DNA from: Phycisphaerales bacterium
Lineage (GTDB): Bacteria; Planctomycetota; Phycisphaerae; Sedimentisphaerales; Anaerobacaceae
NCBI GenBank assembly: GCA_020352215.1
Contig: CP070675.1
Location: 3,986,197-4,030,794, forward strand
DNA: 44,598 bases
Reading direction: 5' to 3'
The notes beneath the pieces are model-generated. The model did not search any database and was not told where the DNA came from. It saw only the letters and a program-made list of their open reading frames with translations. Positions 21,717-30,282 of this stretch are shown here, one piece after another (the stretch's first letter is position 1; each line of letters begins with the position of its first letter). The translations under genes and the position numbers were made by a program.

Positions 21717-24251
21717 TCATTCGAGATAGGCCCATTTGCCCGCGGTGTCCGGCCGGCACCAGAACAGCTTCCAGTACCGCTGATCCGTCTCAAAGACATC
21801 GATCGGGTCCCGACTCAGGTTGAATTCTCGGGACAGAACTCCAAATCTCTTCATCTCTCGAACGTACTGCCTGTTCGGTTTGAAGCCCGGCATCCCAAAC
21901 CTTGGCACCCGGTCCAACTGCTCCTTGTGTTTGCGGATTGTCGCCAGCAAGATCCGATAGTCGGGGTCGTCGGTGCCGCCGAACTGATATGGACAGCTGC
22001 CCCAACCCCCGGCGGCCTTCGGAAGCGGGCCCAGCAACAGCGGAGAATGCTCCGCACGAGATGTGTTCAGCAAGACGTGCGCGGAGAAGCGGTAATCGTT
22101 TTCGCGCACGATACGTTCGTGGGGAGCGGTCTGCAGCTTCTGTCTCAACTCACGTTGTTCTTTCTCTGACATGATCAGCGGCAGCGGGGCGGCCTTTTTG
22201 CCGGGCGCGTGACACTGCCGGCAGCGCTGATTAAGGACATGAGAAGCAAACACCGGGTACATCAAGCCTTGCCTGGCCTGGTCCTTTTCATTACGCAAAG
22301 CGGCGTAAGTCCCGGCATACGGCGCGCCGCTTTCAAGCCACAACCATATCGTTCGCCATTGCTTGGGTGTTACGGTGACGCCGTAATGGGACCCATCGAT
22401 TTTGCGCATGAGCTCGCTTGCCGATGAGCCGATCGTACGCGGCTTCTGATTGCCGAAACCATTGCGACCATCCGCTACCTGGCCGGTCGCCAATAGTGTG
22501 TAGTAGCTGATCGACCAAGACACGCCCAAGTCCTCGGTCAGCACCACATGCCCTTGCGGCTCTTGGTAGCTATGACAGGCGGCGCAATGCTCGCTCAGTA
22601 TCGGCTGTATGTGTCTGCGGAAATCCAGCACGTCCGGGAGCCCCCGAAAAGGTTCAATCTTATTGGGAGGCCGCCGGACAGCCATAAGGGCGTTGCCTTT
22701 GGTCGACGCAGGCGTCAGCGTCCTATGCTCGTGACACCCCACACAACCTAACACTTCGCCGGGCGCCACGTTGGTGAAACTCTGCATTCGCTTGACGGAC
22801 ATGTCATTGGCATCGAGTGTGACGAACAGAATGGGCCGACCTGCAGGCACCTCAAAATAGGCCGAACCATCCTCTTCCACTGGAACCGTGCCCAGGATAC
22901 GCTCCAGCATAAACGTACCCAGCCAGGATGTCAGGTCCATCCCGCCGCTGAAATTCACCGGCTTGGGTAAGGCCTCCAAAACCAGCAGTTTCTTGATCTG
23001 TCCCCGTTGAATGCCTTCCATATTGCGGCCGCTGTAAACATCGGCCAGGACCATTCGTCCGGTTGATCGGTTGTTTTCCGTGCGGTCGGCCAGAACCTTC
23101 TCCCGCGGCCGCCCGACCAGCGGGATCGGCTCATGGATGTTCGCATTACCCCTGTACGTTAGAATGGGGGTAAGTTCACCGCTGCGGGTTCCGAGGAGGA
23201 TCTGCTTGTAGGAGGCCACGAGAAAGTGGTCGTTGTCAATTGGCCACGGGTCGTTGAACGCCGCTTTGGGAGTAATGCGATGATAGCCCCGCCGATTGTC
23301 GGGGCCGTACTTGGCGTTTATGGTGCAGACGTGTCCGCGATGGTCTGAACGGCCGTGTCCCGGCGAATCGATCAGCAGCAGTTCGTCGCTGCCGGGAATC
23401 GCCTTGGCGTCGATATAAAGTGGGTAGTGCTGCTGGTTCCCGAAGTAAGCCGTCACATCCGTCCCATCGGGGTTCATGGCCCAGAGCTGATGGTATCCGA
23501 CCTGGGAACGGTCCACGTATTCCCATCGCGTATAGACGATTCGCCCGTCATGCAGGACGGCGGGGGTATTATCGTGTTCGAGATTGAACGAAAGAGGGCT
23601 AATGTTTTTGCCGTCTCTGTCACAGCGAAACATAGTGCCGACCTGAGTCATCCAGCATCCGACCCAGCGCTTGCTCCGCGTCGAGACGAAAACGATGTCA
23701 TCAGTGGGCAGATATGTTGCCTCAAAATCATCGTACGGTCCCTGCGTGATCCGTCTCAGTTTTGTGCCGTCAGCTTGGATCTCATACAAGTTGTAGTAGT
23801 CCGCTGCCGCCTGGCGATATGAGAATAGGATAGTCCTGCCGTCGTAATGAACATGTGGGTCCCGGATGCTACCACCCTTTGCGTCCAGCAGGACCCGTAC
23901 TTGGCCTGTCCTGGTATTGAGCGTATACAGCTTGCTCTCATCCGGCTTGCCGTTCCCGGCATAAGCCTTCTTGTTCTCATCGTCGCAGTAGTAGCCGATG
24001 TTGGCATACCAGTGCGGATCATCGTAGCTGAGTCTTGTAGCGAAGACCACGTGCTCTGCCCCCAGTTCAGCCAGGTGTCCCGATCCCTTCCCGCCTCGGA
24101 AGAGTTGCTCGGCGGCCGGAGATAGTCGGCCGCTTGCCCCATCATTGGCCCCGCTCGATACGGCCAAAAGGCAGAACAGCACGATCACCGGCAGCAGGAC
24201 AGTTCCTGGCCGAATGCAAACCTTATCGCTATGGGCTCGAGCTTCTACCAT
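21717..24251 (-). CDS. HzsA-like exported protein: PD40 propeller plus three c-haem motifs
   Basis: An 844-aa exported protein related to the alpha subunit of anammox hydrazine synthase as annotated in many planctomycetes. ATG 24251 has GAGG eight bases upstream and opens a signal peptide (PGTVLLPVIVLFCLLAVSSG). Residues about 50-390 are a TolB/PD40-like propeller (SIRDPHVHYDGRTILFSYRQ, GPYDDFEATYLPTDDIVFVS, LHDGRIVYTRWEYVDRS). A middle domain follows (ERILGTVPVEEDGSAYFEVP). Three CxxCH haem-attachment motifs are present: Cys503-Cys506-His507 (CVGCH), Cys556-Cys559-His560 (CAACH) and Cys677-Cys680-His681 (CRQCH). The rest of the hydrazine synthase complex is absent here, so hydrazine synthesis should not be assumed; a periplasmic redox or binding role is more cautious. 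A paralogue is at 34247. The gene is divergent from the GH2 gene. Confidence 0.85.
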   Translation of the reverse strand: MVEARAHSDKVCIRPGTVLLPVIVLFCLLAVSSGANDGASGRLSPAAEQLFRGGKGSGHLAELGAEHVVFATRLSYDDPHWYANIGYYCDDENKKAYAGNGKPDESKLYTLNTRTGQVRVLLDAKGGSIRDPHVHYDGRTILFSYRQAAADYYNLYEIQADGTKLRRITQGPYDDFEATYLPTDDIVFVSTRSKRWVGCWMTQVGTMFRCDRDGKNISPLSFNLEHDNTPAVLHDGRIVYTRWEYVDRSQVGYHQLWAMNPDGTDVTAYFGNQQHYPLYIDAKAIPGSDELLLIDSPGHGRSDHRGHVCTINAKYGPDNRRGYHRITPKAAFNDPWPIDNDHFLVASYKQILLGTRSGELTPILTYRGNANIHEPIPLVGRPREKVLADRTENNRSTGRMVLADVYSGRNMEGIQRGQIKKLLVLEALPKPVNFSGGMDLTSWLGTFMLERILGTVPVEEDGSAYFEVPAGRPILFVTLDANDMSVKRMQSFTNVAPGEVLGCVGCHEHRTLTPASTKGNALMAVRRPPNKIEPFRGLPDVLDFRRHIQPILSEHCAACHSYQEPQGHVVLTEDLGVSWSISYYTLLATGQVADGRNGFGNQKPRTIGSSASELMRKIDGSHYGVTVTPKQWRTIWLWLESGAPYAGTYAALRNEKDQARQGLMYPVFASHVLNQRCRQCHAPGKKAAPLPLIMSEKEQRELRQKLQTAPHERIVRENDYRFSAHVLLNTSRAEHSPLLLGPLPKAAGGWGSCPYQFGGTDDPDYRILLATIRKHKEQLDRVPRFGMPGFKPNRQYVREMKRFGVLSREFNLSRDPIDVFETDQRYWKLFWCRPDTAGKWAYLE

Positions 24252-24441
24252 GATGTCATCCTCACATGCAGCCACAGATAGTGGGCTGCGTACTTTCTCT
24301 TGACCGGGCACACTATCGTGTCTCGAGGCGCCGCCCCTGGCGTTATTGCCCGTACGCTAAGATTGTACATCATGCTGGGATTATTTCCAAGGCAAAGACC
24401 AGGCAGGCCATCACAAGAACGGCAGAAAGGGCTCTCCCAGG

Positions 24442-24470
24442 TTGGCGTGCCGCTGTGTTCGTGCTACAAT
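24442..24470 (+). promoter_or_regulatory. sigma70-like promoter for the GH2 gene
   Basis: TTGGCG (24442-24447), a 17-base spacer, then TACAAT (24465-24470). It lies in the 323-base gap between the divergent HzsA-like and GH2 genes and would give a leader of about 98 bases. Confidence 0.5.
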
Positions 24471-24574
24471 GTGTTCCGACAGGATTGAGCTCGGCACGAG
24501 ACATTTGTGATTGCGTCGCGTGTGGGAAGTTCAGGAAACGAAACATCCACAGGGAACAATGGAAAGGTGAGCAA

Positions 24575-27382
24575 ATGACTACGAGAGCTATCGGAATCCA
24601 ACTCTGCCTGGCTGTGTTAATAGCGTATGCAAGTGCAGGCTCAGCGGTCCTTGCTGACGGAAGCGACGTTCCGCTTGCCGAGCACCCGAGGCCGGATTTT
24701 CAGCGGCAACTGTGGCTCAATCTGAACGGCCGGTGGGCCTTTCAGTTCGATAAGGACAACGACGGAATCGAAAAGAGATGGCACGATGCGACAGCTGAGT
24801 TTGCGAAGACCATTACCGTGCCCTTCCCGTGGGGGTCGAAGCTGTCGGGCGTCAAGGACGAAGGTGACATCGGCTGGTATGCCCGGCACATTCGTGTCCC
24901 CGAGTCATGGCGGGGCCGGAGAGTGTTCTTGATGGTCGGCGCAAGCGACTGGCACACCACCGCGTGGCTGGACGGCAAAGAACTCGGCAAGCATCAGGGG
25001 GGCTACACGCCCTTCGGATTCGAGTTGACCGGCCACGTGGAGTTCGGCCAAAACCAGCATCTCGTCCTGAGAGTAGACGACACTCCCCATAAGTTCAAAC
25101 TGGAAGGTAAGCAAGGCTACGGGCGAGCGGCGGGAATCTGGCAGACCGTGTATCTCGAAGCCCGGCCGCAGGTGGCCCTGGAGACGGTGCACTTCACGCC
25201 CGACATTGACAATGAGAAAGTCGGCGTGAAAGTGACTCTCGATAAGCCCGCCCCGGCCGACACCGAATTTCGCCTGAAATTCAAAACCTCCAGTTCCCGG
25301 GAGCGAATCGTCGGCAAAATCATCGAACGGGGCAAACACGAGATTGGCTTCGATGTACCAATGCCGTCGCCGCATTTATGGTCGCTGGAGGACCCGTACC
25401 TGTATGAAGTCACGGCTGTCCTGGACGGCGATGGTGAGGCCGACGTCGTACAGACGTATTTTGGAATGCGTAAGATCGGCGTCGGGATACTGCCGGGCAC
25501 CGACATCCCTTACGTGACGCTCAACAATAAGCCGATCTATCTACAGCTGACATTGGACCAGGCGTATCACCCGGAGGGATACTACACGTTTCCGAGCGAT
25601 GCGTTCATGCGGGACGAGATTTTGCGCTCACGGCAAATCGGGCTCAACGGCCAGCGAATCCATATCAAAGTCGAGGTCCCGCGAAAACTCTACTGGGCGG
25701 ACAAACTCGGAATACTGATCATGGCAGACGTACCCAACAGTTGGGGGCCGCCCGATGCGGACATGCGGCGCGAGACCGAATACGCGCTGCGGCAGATGAT
25801 AAAACGCGACTACAACCACCCCAGTATTTTCTCGTGGGTCAACTTCAACGAAACGTGGGGATTGCGCAGCGGCAGGGACGGCTACACCCCGGAGACCCAG
25901 AAGTGGGTCGAGAGTATGTACCGCTTGACCAAGCAGCTCGACCCGACTCGGCTGGCCGAAGACAACTCGCCCTGCAATCACGACCACGTCGCGACGGACA
26001 TCAATACCTGGCACGCGTACTTGCCCGGCTACGGCTGGCGGAAGCGCCTGGATCAGATATGCCGTGACACCTATCCGGGATCGAAATGGAACTTCATCGG
26101 CGGACGAACACAGGCGAACCAGCCGATGTTCAACAGTGAGTGCGGCAACGTGTGGGGCTATGAGGGCAGCGCCGGCGACGTGGACTGGAGCTGGGACTAC
26201 CACATCATGATCAACGAATTCCGCCGGCATCCCAAGGTCTGCGGCTGGCTCTATACCGAACACCACGACGTCATCAACGAATGGAACGGGTACTGGCGAT
26301 ACGATCGCTCGGAGAAGTACACGGGCATGGACGAGATCGTGCCCGGTATGAGCATGCGGGACCTGCACGGTGCGTTCTACATCGCCAGCGAACGCGAGCT
26401 CTGCCGCCAGGTCTCGCCGGGCGAGACCGTCGAGGTGCCATTGTACGCGTCCTTTATGACCGATGCAGACGTGGGCCGGCAGCTCGTGTTGAAGATGAGA
26501 CTTTGTGCCTGGGACACCCTGGGACAATCACGGAACTCCTGGCAGGGCAGACGGCGAATTGCCTATCGGCCCTGGATGAGTGAAGAGCTGGAGCCCGTCG
26601 AAGTGACAATGCCCGAAAACCCCGGTTTGGCGATACTCCAGCTTGTCTTGGAGAGTCCCTCCGGGGCAGTGCTTCATCGCAACTTCACGACATATCTCGT
26701 GGCCGACGAGCCATGTCCGCGAGATGCGACAATCGAATCCGGCCGGCGCAAGATGCGGGTGGTTCGCTTCTCGCCGAAGGATTTTGCGGAGGCCAAATGG
26801 TCGCTGAAGCAGTGGGACGTGCTGGAAGGGCTGAAGGTCAACGGCGCCGGACACGGCTATTTCGAGTATCGAGTGCCGTGGCCGAAGAAACTCACGGTCG
26901 GTAGGATCACAGAGGCGAGCCTTCGCTTCGAGGCATCTGCAAAGCGGCTGTTCGGCAAGGACCGCAAGGACGCCGGCAAGCAGGAAGGTGACTTCATGCG
27001 AGGCAAGGGGACACACGACCCAAGCCTGAACCCGAATGCCTATCCAATGACCGGCGAGGAGCGTTTCCCCAGCGCCGTGCGGGTCCGCGTGAACGGGGAA
27101 GCTCTCGGCGTGTTCGAGTTGCCCAACGATTCTGCCGACCACCGCGGGATTATCTCCTGGTTCAGCCAGAAGCGCGACCGAAAGCTGCGCGAAGCGGGTT
27201 CCTACGGAAATCTCGTCACGGCACAGCTGCCTGCAGCCGTGCTCACGAACGCCTCCAAACAGAAGGAGCTGGTCATTCGACTGGAGGTTGACGGTTCACT
27301 TCCGCGCGGGCTCGCAATCTACGGCGAGCGATTCGGCCGCTATCCTATGGATCCGACGCTCCTCTTTGTTCTGAAGGACTAA
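24575..27382 (+). CDS. exported glycoside hydrolase family 2 enzyme
   Basis: A 935-aa glycosidase of the GH2 family (beta-galactosidase/glucuronidase/mannosidase group). It starts at ATG 24575, 13 bases after AAAGGTGAG, with a signal peptide (IGIQLCLAVLIAYASAGSAV). Domains in order: sugar-binding jelly roll (about 45-210, LNGRWAFQFDKD, GDIGWYARHIRVPESW, DWHTTAWLDGKELGKHQGGY); immunoglobulin-like domain (210-320, ending TYFGMRKIG); TIM barrel (320-600). The general acid/base is Glu426 in NFNETWG and the nucleophile is Glu522 in FNSECGN; both are present, so it should be active. A C-terminal extension of about 330 residues carries a carbohydrate-binding-like sandwich (RVRVNGEALGVFELP). It would cleave beta-linked sugars from extracellular or periplasmic glycans; the exact sugar cannot be told. 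Confidence 0.9.
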   Translation: MTTRAIGIQLCLAVLIAYASAGSAVLADGSDVPLAEHPRPDFQRQLWLNLNGRWAFQFDKDNDGIEKRWHDATAEFAKTITVPFPWGSKLSGVKDEGDIGWYARHIRVPESWRGRRVFLMVGASDWHTTAWLDGKELGKHQGGYTPFGFELTGHVEFGQNQHLVLRVDDTPHKFKLEGKQGYGRAAGIWQTVYLEARPQVALETVHFTPDIDNEKVGVKVTLDKPAPADTEFRLKFKTSSSRERIVGKIIERGKHEIGFDVPMPSPHLWSLEDPYLYEVTAVLDGDGEADVVQTYFGMRKIGVGILPGTDIPYVTLNNKPIYLQLTLDQAYHPEGYYTFPSDAFMRDEILRSRQIGLNGQRIHIKVEVPRKLYWADKLGILIMADVPNSWGPPDADMRRETEYALRQMIKRDYNHPSIFSWVNFNETWGLRSGRDGYTPETQKWVESMYRLTKQLDPTRLAEDNSPCNHDHVATDINTWHAYLPGYGWRKRLDQICRDTYPGSKWNFIGGRTQANQPMFNSECGNVWGYEGSAGDVDWSWDYHIMINEFRRHPKVCGWLYTEHHDVINEWNGYWRYDRSEKYTGMDEIVPGMSMRDLHGAFYIASERELCRQVSPGETVEVPLYASFMTDADVGRQLVLKMRLCAWDTLGQSRNSWQGRRRIAYRPWMSEELEPVEVTMPENPGLAILQLVLESPSGAVLHRNFTTYLVADEPCPRDATIESGRRKMRVVRFSPKDFAEAKWSLKQWDVLEGLKVNGAGHGYFEYRVPWPKKLTVGRITEASLRFEASAKRLFGKDRKDAGKQEGDFMRGKGTHDPSLNPNAYPMTGEERFPSAVRVRVNGEALGVFELPNDSADHRGIISWFSQKRDRKLREAGSYGNLVTAQLPAAVLTNASKQKELVIRLEVDGSLPRGLAIYGERFGRYPMDPTLLFVLKD

Positions 27383-27475
27383 TCAGCGCCGAAACGCCGC
27401 AGAGAACAGGCCAGAATCGCAAATTGACTGTGGCGCTAGCGCAGCGGAGATGGTCTTGTCGTATGCCTTTTCTCC

Positions 27476-27504
27476 TTGATTCCGGGCCGGCCGATTTGTA
27501 TAAT
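27476..27504 (+). promoter_or_regulatory. sigma70-like promoter for the 27628 gene
   Basis: TTGATT (27476-27481), a 17-base spacer, then a consensus TATAAT (27499-27504), about 120 bases before the ATG at 27628. Confidence 0.55.
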
Positions 27505-27627
27505 GAAGTAACAGTTGACCGTGGCCCCGGTTGGCGCCGCTGTCGCGGCGGCGTGGGGTCACCACTCAGCATCCTGGAGGAGAATGGCTGGTTGTTTTCC
27601 GAATACCGATCTGTGGGAAGTAAAGGC

Positions 27628-28296
27628 ATGAAGGAGGGATGTCTAATCATCTTTGGAATTGTCCTTTGTCTGAGCTCAGCGGGTAATCCGGCCGCTCATA
27701 CGGAGGTGACATACGCTTGCGACGCGGTCACTGAACCTGCGTCGCCTTGGTCGATCAAGATGCCGGCACTCGCGAACGACAACGGCCCAGTCTCAGCAAG
27801 CGTTCCGGCACAGCATCGCCCCAAATTGGATTATCTGCTGACCCGACAGTTTATCCTCGCGCCGGCAGGTTCCAGCGTTGACTGTTTGCCTGAGTGTCAC
27901 AAGGACTACCAAGAGTGGGTGGATGCCGGCAAGCCCGCGTGCTGGTGTCACCCGAGACAGTGCTATGGGGATGTTGATAGCATCTTTGACGGAGATGCCA
28001 AGACGGGCAACTACCGAGTGGGTCCGAGAGACTTCAACCTGCTATTGGCCGGCTGGATGGTGAAAGAGCCGCCGCACGGCCCCGGCATTGCGTCGGTACA
28101 GAACGGTATATGTGCCGATTTTGCTCATGACAAGGCCGGGGACGAAAAGACCGGATACTTTCGCGTGGGACTGTCCGATCTCAACATTCTGATTGTGAAC
28201 TGGTTGGTGAAGCGGCCGCCCAAAGGACGGGGAATTGGATCTGATTGCCGATCGTGCAAGCAAGAATCACCTCGCATCCCTGACGATCTGCCCTGA
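27628..28296 (+). CDS. secreted small protein ending in a double dockerin-like module
   Basis: A 222-aa exported protein. ATG 27628 opens a signal peptide (GCLIIFGIVLCLSSAGNPAA), with GGAAG upstream. After a low-complexity linker, the C-terminal half carries the Cys-rich planctomycete motif SVDCLPECHKDYQEWVDAGK and CWCHPRQCYGDVDSIFDGD. Two dockerin-like repeats follow: NYRVGPRDFNLLLAGWMVKE and GYFRVGLSDLNILIVNWLVK, each before a GPGI/GRGI turn and separated by a CADFAHDKAGD loop. This paired form differs from the half-dockerins of the 6984 and 12129 proteins. In effect the protein is a signal peptide plus a sorting or attachment module with almost no cargo, so it may be a remnant of a larger protein or an attachment factor. 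Confidence 0.7.
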   Translation: MKEGCLIIFGIVLCLSSAGNPAAHTEVTYACDAVTEPASPWSIKMPALANDNGPVSASVPAQHRPKLDYLLTRQFILAPAGSSVDCLPECHKDYQEWVDAGKPACWCHPRQCYGDVDSIFDGDAKTGNYRVGPRDFNLLLAGWMVKEPPHGPGIASVQNGICADFAHDKAGDEKTGYFRVGLSDLNILIVNWLVKRPPKGRGIGSDCRSCKQESPRIPDDLP

Positions 28297-28427
28297 GTTC
28301 TTCCCAAACCTTCCATTGTGAGCCGGCAGGGCAGGTCAGCACCGCAAAGCCGAGGGGCATCGGACGCGCATTGGCGCAATTCTCATGCCATCTTGTGCGT
28401 TGACCGGACGCGATTTCTGCGTAGTGA

Positions 28428-29741
28428 CTATCGGACGGCAATGCACTTGATCTGTTCTTGATCACGGATGAGAAGCTTGCCGTCTGCCAGTGCCAGCGGG
28501 CCCCAGCATTCCTTTGTGTCCAGCAAGTCTGCACTTGCCAGCTTCTTGAAGCCCTCAGGATTGGGTTCGATGAGATAGAGGATGCCGTCGGTGCCGTCCA
28601 CGCTAAGGATTAGATCGTCGGCGAGAAGGAACCCTCCCTTGTCGAAGACCGGTGAGCGGCCCGTCTTCCACTTGAGTTTTCCATCTACACTCAGACAGGC
28701 CATTCCGTCGCGGCGTGAGTTGGTTGTGCAATGACCATAGAGGTGCCCCTTGTGGAGTACGGCAGGATGGACGTGAGTGCCGAACTCCTGAGTAGTGTAC
28801 AGTTCCTTTACGACGTAGCGCCCGTCGTTTCTCCGGACTTCGATCATAGCCGAGCCGGCCATATAGCCGCCGGAAATGAAGAGCCGCCCATAACCGACAG
28901 CGGTGACACCGTTGATTGGAATGCGGCACTGCCAGCCCTTGTAGGTCCAGAGAGTCTTTCCATCTTTGACGTCTATTCCGAGCACCACGCCGTCGATCTC
29001 CCCATCGTTGCCATCGCCCCAGCCGCCCGCCGGCGCGGATCGCCCGCCGCGTTCTCTGCGTGATGTGGCAGTGATCATTACGAGCTGGCCCCGGCCATCG
29101 ATGTTGACAAGGGCGGGTGTAACGTAGCCGACGTTACCGGGCAGGGCTGCGGATGCCCACCTGACTTGGCCGCTGGCCTTCTCGTATGCAACGATGCCGG
29201 CCTTCTTGGTCTGGGAGGCAAGTATCAGCAGGTCGCCGCAGATGAGCGGGTTCTGGCAGATGCCCCATGTTGGGACCTTGCTGCCGCCGTAGTCTTTCCA
29301 GACGTTCTTTTTCCAGATAGGCTTATGGGTGGTTGCGTCAAAACAGTAGACGTGGCCGAAGCTGCCGCAGGTATATATCCGGTTACCGTCGACCGCCGGG
29401 GTCGAGCGCGACCCCCGATGGCTGACCTTGCCCGGGGCATCGTAGGCGTACGACCAAAGTTCCTTGCCGCTGTTCAAGTCGATGCAGCGGAGCACATCCT
29501 GCTCGCCGGCGACTCGGTCGAGCACATAGACCTTGCCCTTGCTCACGGCCGCACCACCGTAGCCCGGGCCCAAGGCGAACGTCCAGAGTACCTTCGGACC
29601 TTCGGCCGGCCATGACCTCAGCAGGCCCTTCTCGTCGGAGGTAGTGTTTCGATTCGGGCCAAGATACTGCGGCCAATCAGCCCAAACATTACACACTACC
29701 ATCGTTACGATCAGCACAGCGAACGACGAACACCTTTTCAT
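28428..29741 (-). CDS. exported PQQ-binding-like beta-propeller protein
   Basis: A 437-aa exported protein of the BamB/PQQ-like quinoprotein propeller superfamily. Signal peptide: SFAVLIVTMVVCNVWA. The mature start ADWPQYLGPNRNTTSDEKGL is the typical opening of planctomycete versions. Propeller blades are recognised by the repeated pattern GKVYVLDRV ... LNSGKELWSYAYD, GNRIYTCGSFGHVYCFDATT, ASGQVRWASAAL, DGKTLWTYKGW and CLSVDGKLKWKTG. Tryptophan-docking motifs are degenerate, and no residues for PQQ or calcium binding are obvious, so it is more likely a binding scaffold than a dehydrogenase. TAGGAGT precedes the ATG. It is convergent with the 27628 gene and has no obvious operon partner. A relative lies at the window end (43262). 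Confidence 0.85.
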   Translation of the reverse strand: MKRCSSFAVLIVTMVVCNVWADWPQYLGPNRNTTSDEKGLLRSWPAEGPKVLWTFALGPGYGGAAVSKGKVYVLDRVAGEQDVLRCIDLNSGKELWSYAYDAPGKVSHRGSRSTPAVDGNRIYTCGSFGHVYCFDATTHKPIWKKNVWKDYGGSKVPTWGICQNPLICGDLLILASQTKKAGIVAYEKASGQVRWASAALPGNVGYVTPALVNIDGRGQLVMITATSRRERGGRSAPAGGWGDGNDGEIDGVVLGIDVKDGKTLWTYKGWQCRIPINGVTAVGYGRLFISGGYMAGSAMIEVRRNDGRYVVKELYTTQEFGTHVHPAVLHKGHLYGHCTTNSRRDGMACLSVDGKLKWKTGRSPVFDKGGFLLADDLILSVDGTDGILYLIEPNPEGFKKLASADLLDTKECWGPLALADGKLLIRDQEQIKCIAVR

Positions 29742-30229
29742 ACTCTTTACTCCTAAGATTTCGTAATTCTTACACTTCTACCCCTTTGGGGGCAGGCAGG
29801 ATTGCAAAATTGGCTTTGTTTGGCTTTGTTTTTTGGCAGTCGCAAAGCGGCAAAATCATTGTAATCCACGCCTTGACAAGGCGTTAAGTTCATTTGGCCA
29901 TCCGGCAAATTGGCTTTGTTTTTTCAAATAGAGTCTCGCGGTGCACCGGTATCCATTTACTATTTGTCATTGTCGATTGACGATTCACGCTCGGCCATTG
30001 GCGATCCATTGGGAGCCCCCCGGATTGATGATTGACCGTTTGCTATTTTCTATGAACAACGAATCTATGAACCATCCATAGTCAGAGGTATTGTACCATG
30101 AAACAGATTAGATTTCGAGTGAAATCCTGAAAAATCTCCGTGAGACGCAGGTTCCAGAATTGATGCGAAATCCGAGGATTTTACCTTTAGACAGAACGTT
30201 CATACCACACAAACATTTTCAAAGAAGGA
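29742..30229. other. AT-rich intergenic repeat region
   Basis: This gap of about 490 bases lies between the PQQ-like gene and the radical SAM operon. It contains three copies of TGGCTTTGTT and, at 29950-30060, short near-repeats of the form TTGTCATTGTCGATTGACGA and ATTGATGATTGACC. No gene is present. The character changes from GC-rich to AT-rich here. Confidence 0.45.
29806..29924. repeat. TGGCTTTGTT short repeats (three copies)
   Basis: TGGCTTTGTT occurs in tandem at 29811-29820 and 29821-29830 and again at 29911-29920. Two of the copies sit in the longer context AAATTGGCTTTGTTT. Such CAAATTGGCTTTGTTTTTT elements are, as far as I remember, widely dispersed in Phycisphaerae-type genomes; a genome-wide count would be needed to confirm that. 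Confidence 0.6.
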
Positions 30230-30264
30230 AACCCTCAAAAGACCGTTCTCATCTCTTGAGGGTT
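30230..30264 (-). terminator. terminator of the radical SAM/RtcB-like operon
   Basis: A perfect 9-bp stem AACCCTCAA (30230-30238) / TTGAGGGTT (30256-30264) with a 17-base loop lies 19 bases past the stop codon at 30283. On the minus strand it is followed by the T-rich TTTCCTTCTTTG. Confidence 0.6.
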
Positions 30265-30282
30265 CAATTATGAAACTTCTAA

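Noticed and set aside
25628..26527. 299-codon minus-strand open frame
   Set aside because: Antisense to the GH2 catalytic barrel with conserved Glu426 and Glu522.
29940..30070. Short near-repeats of the GATTGACGATT type, considered as a CRISPR or attachment site
   Set aside because: Irregular spacing, no constant repeat length and no spacers; no cas genes or integrase nearby.
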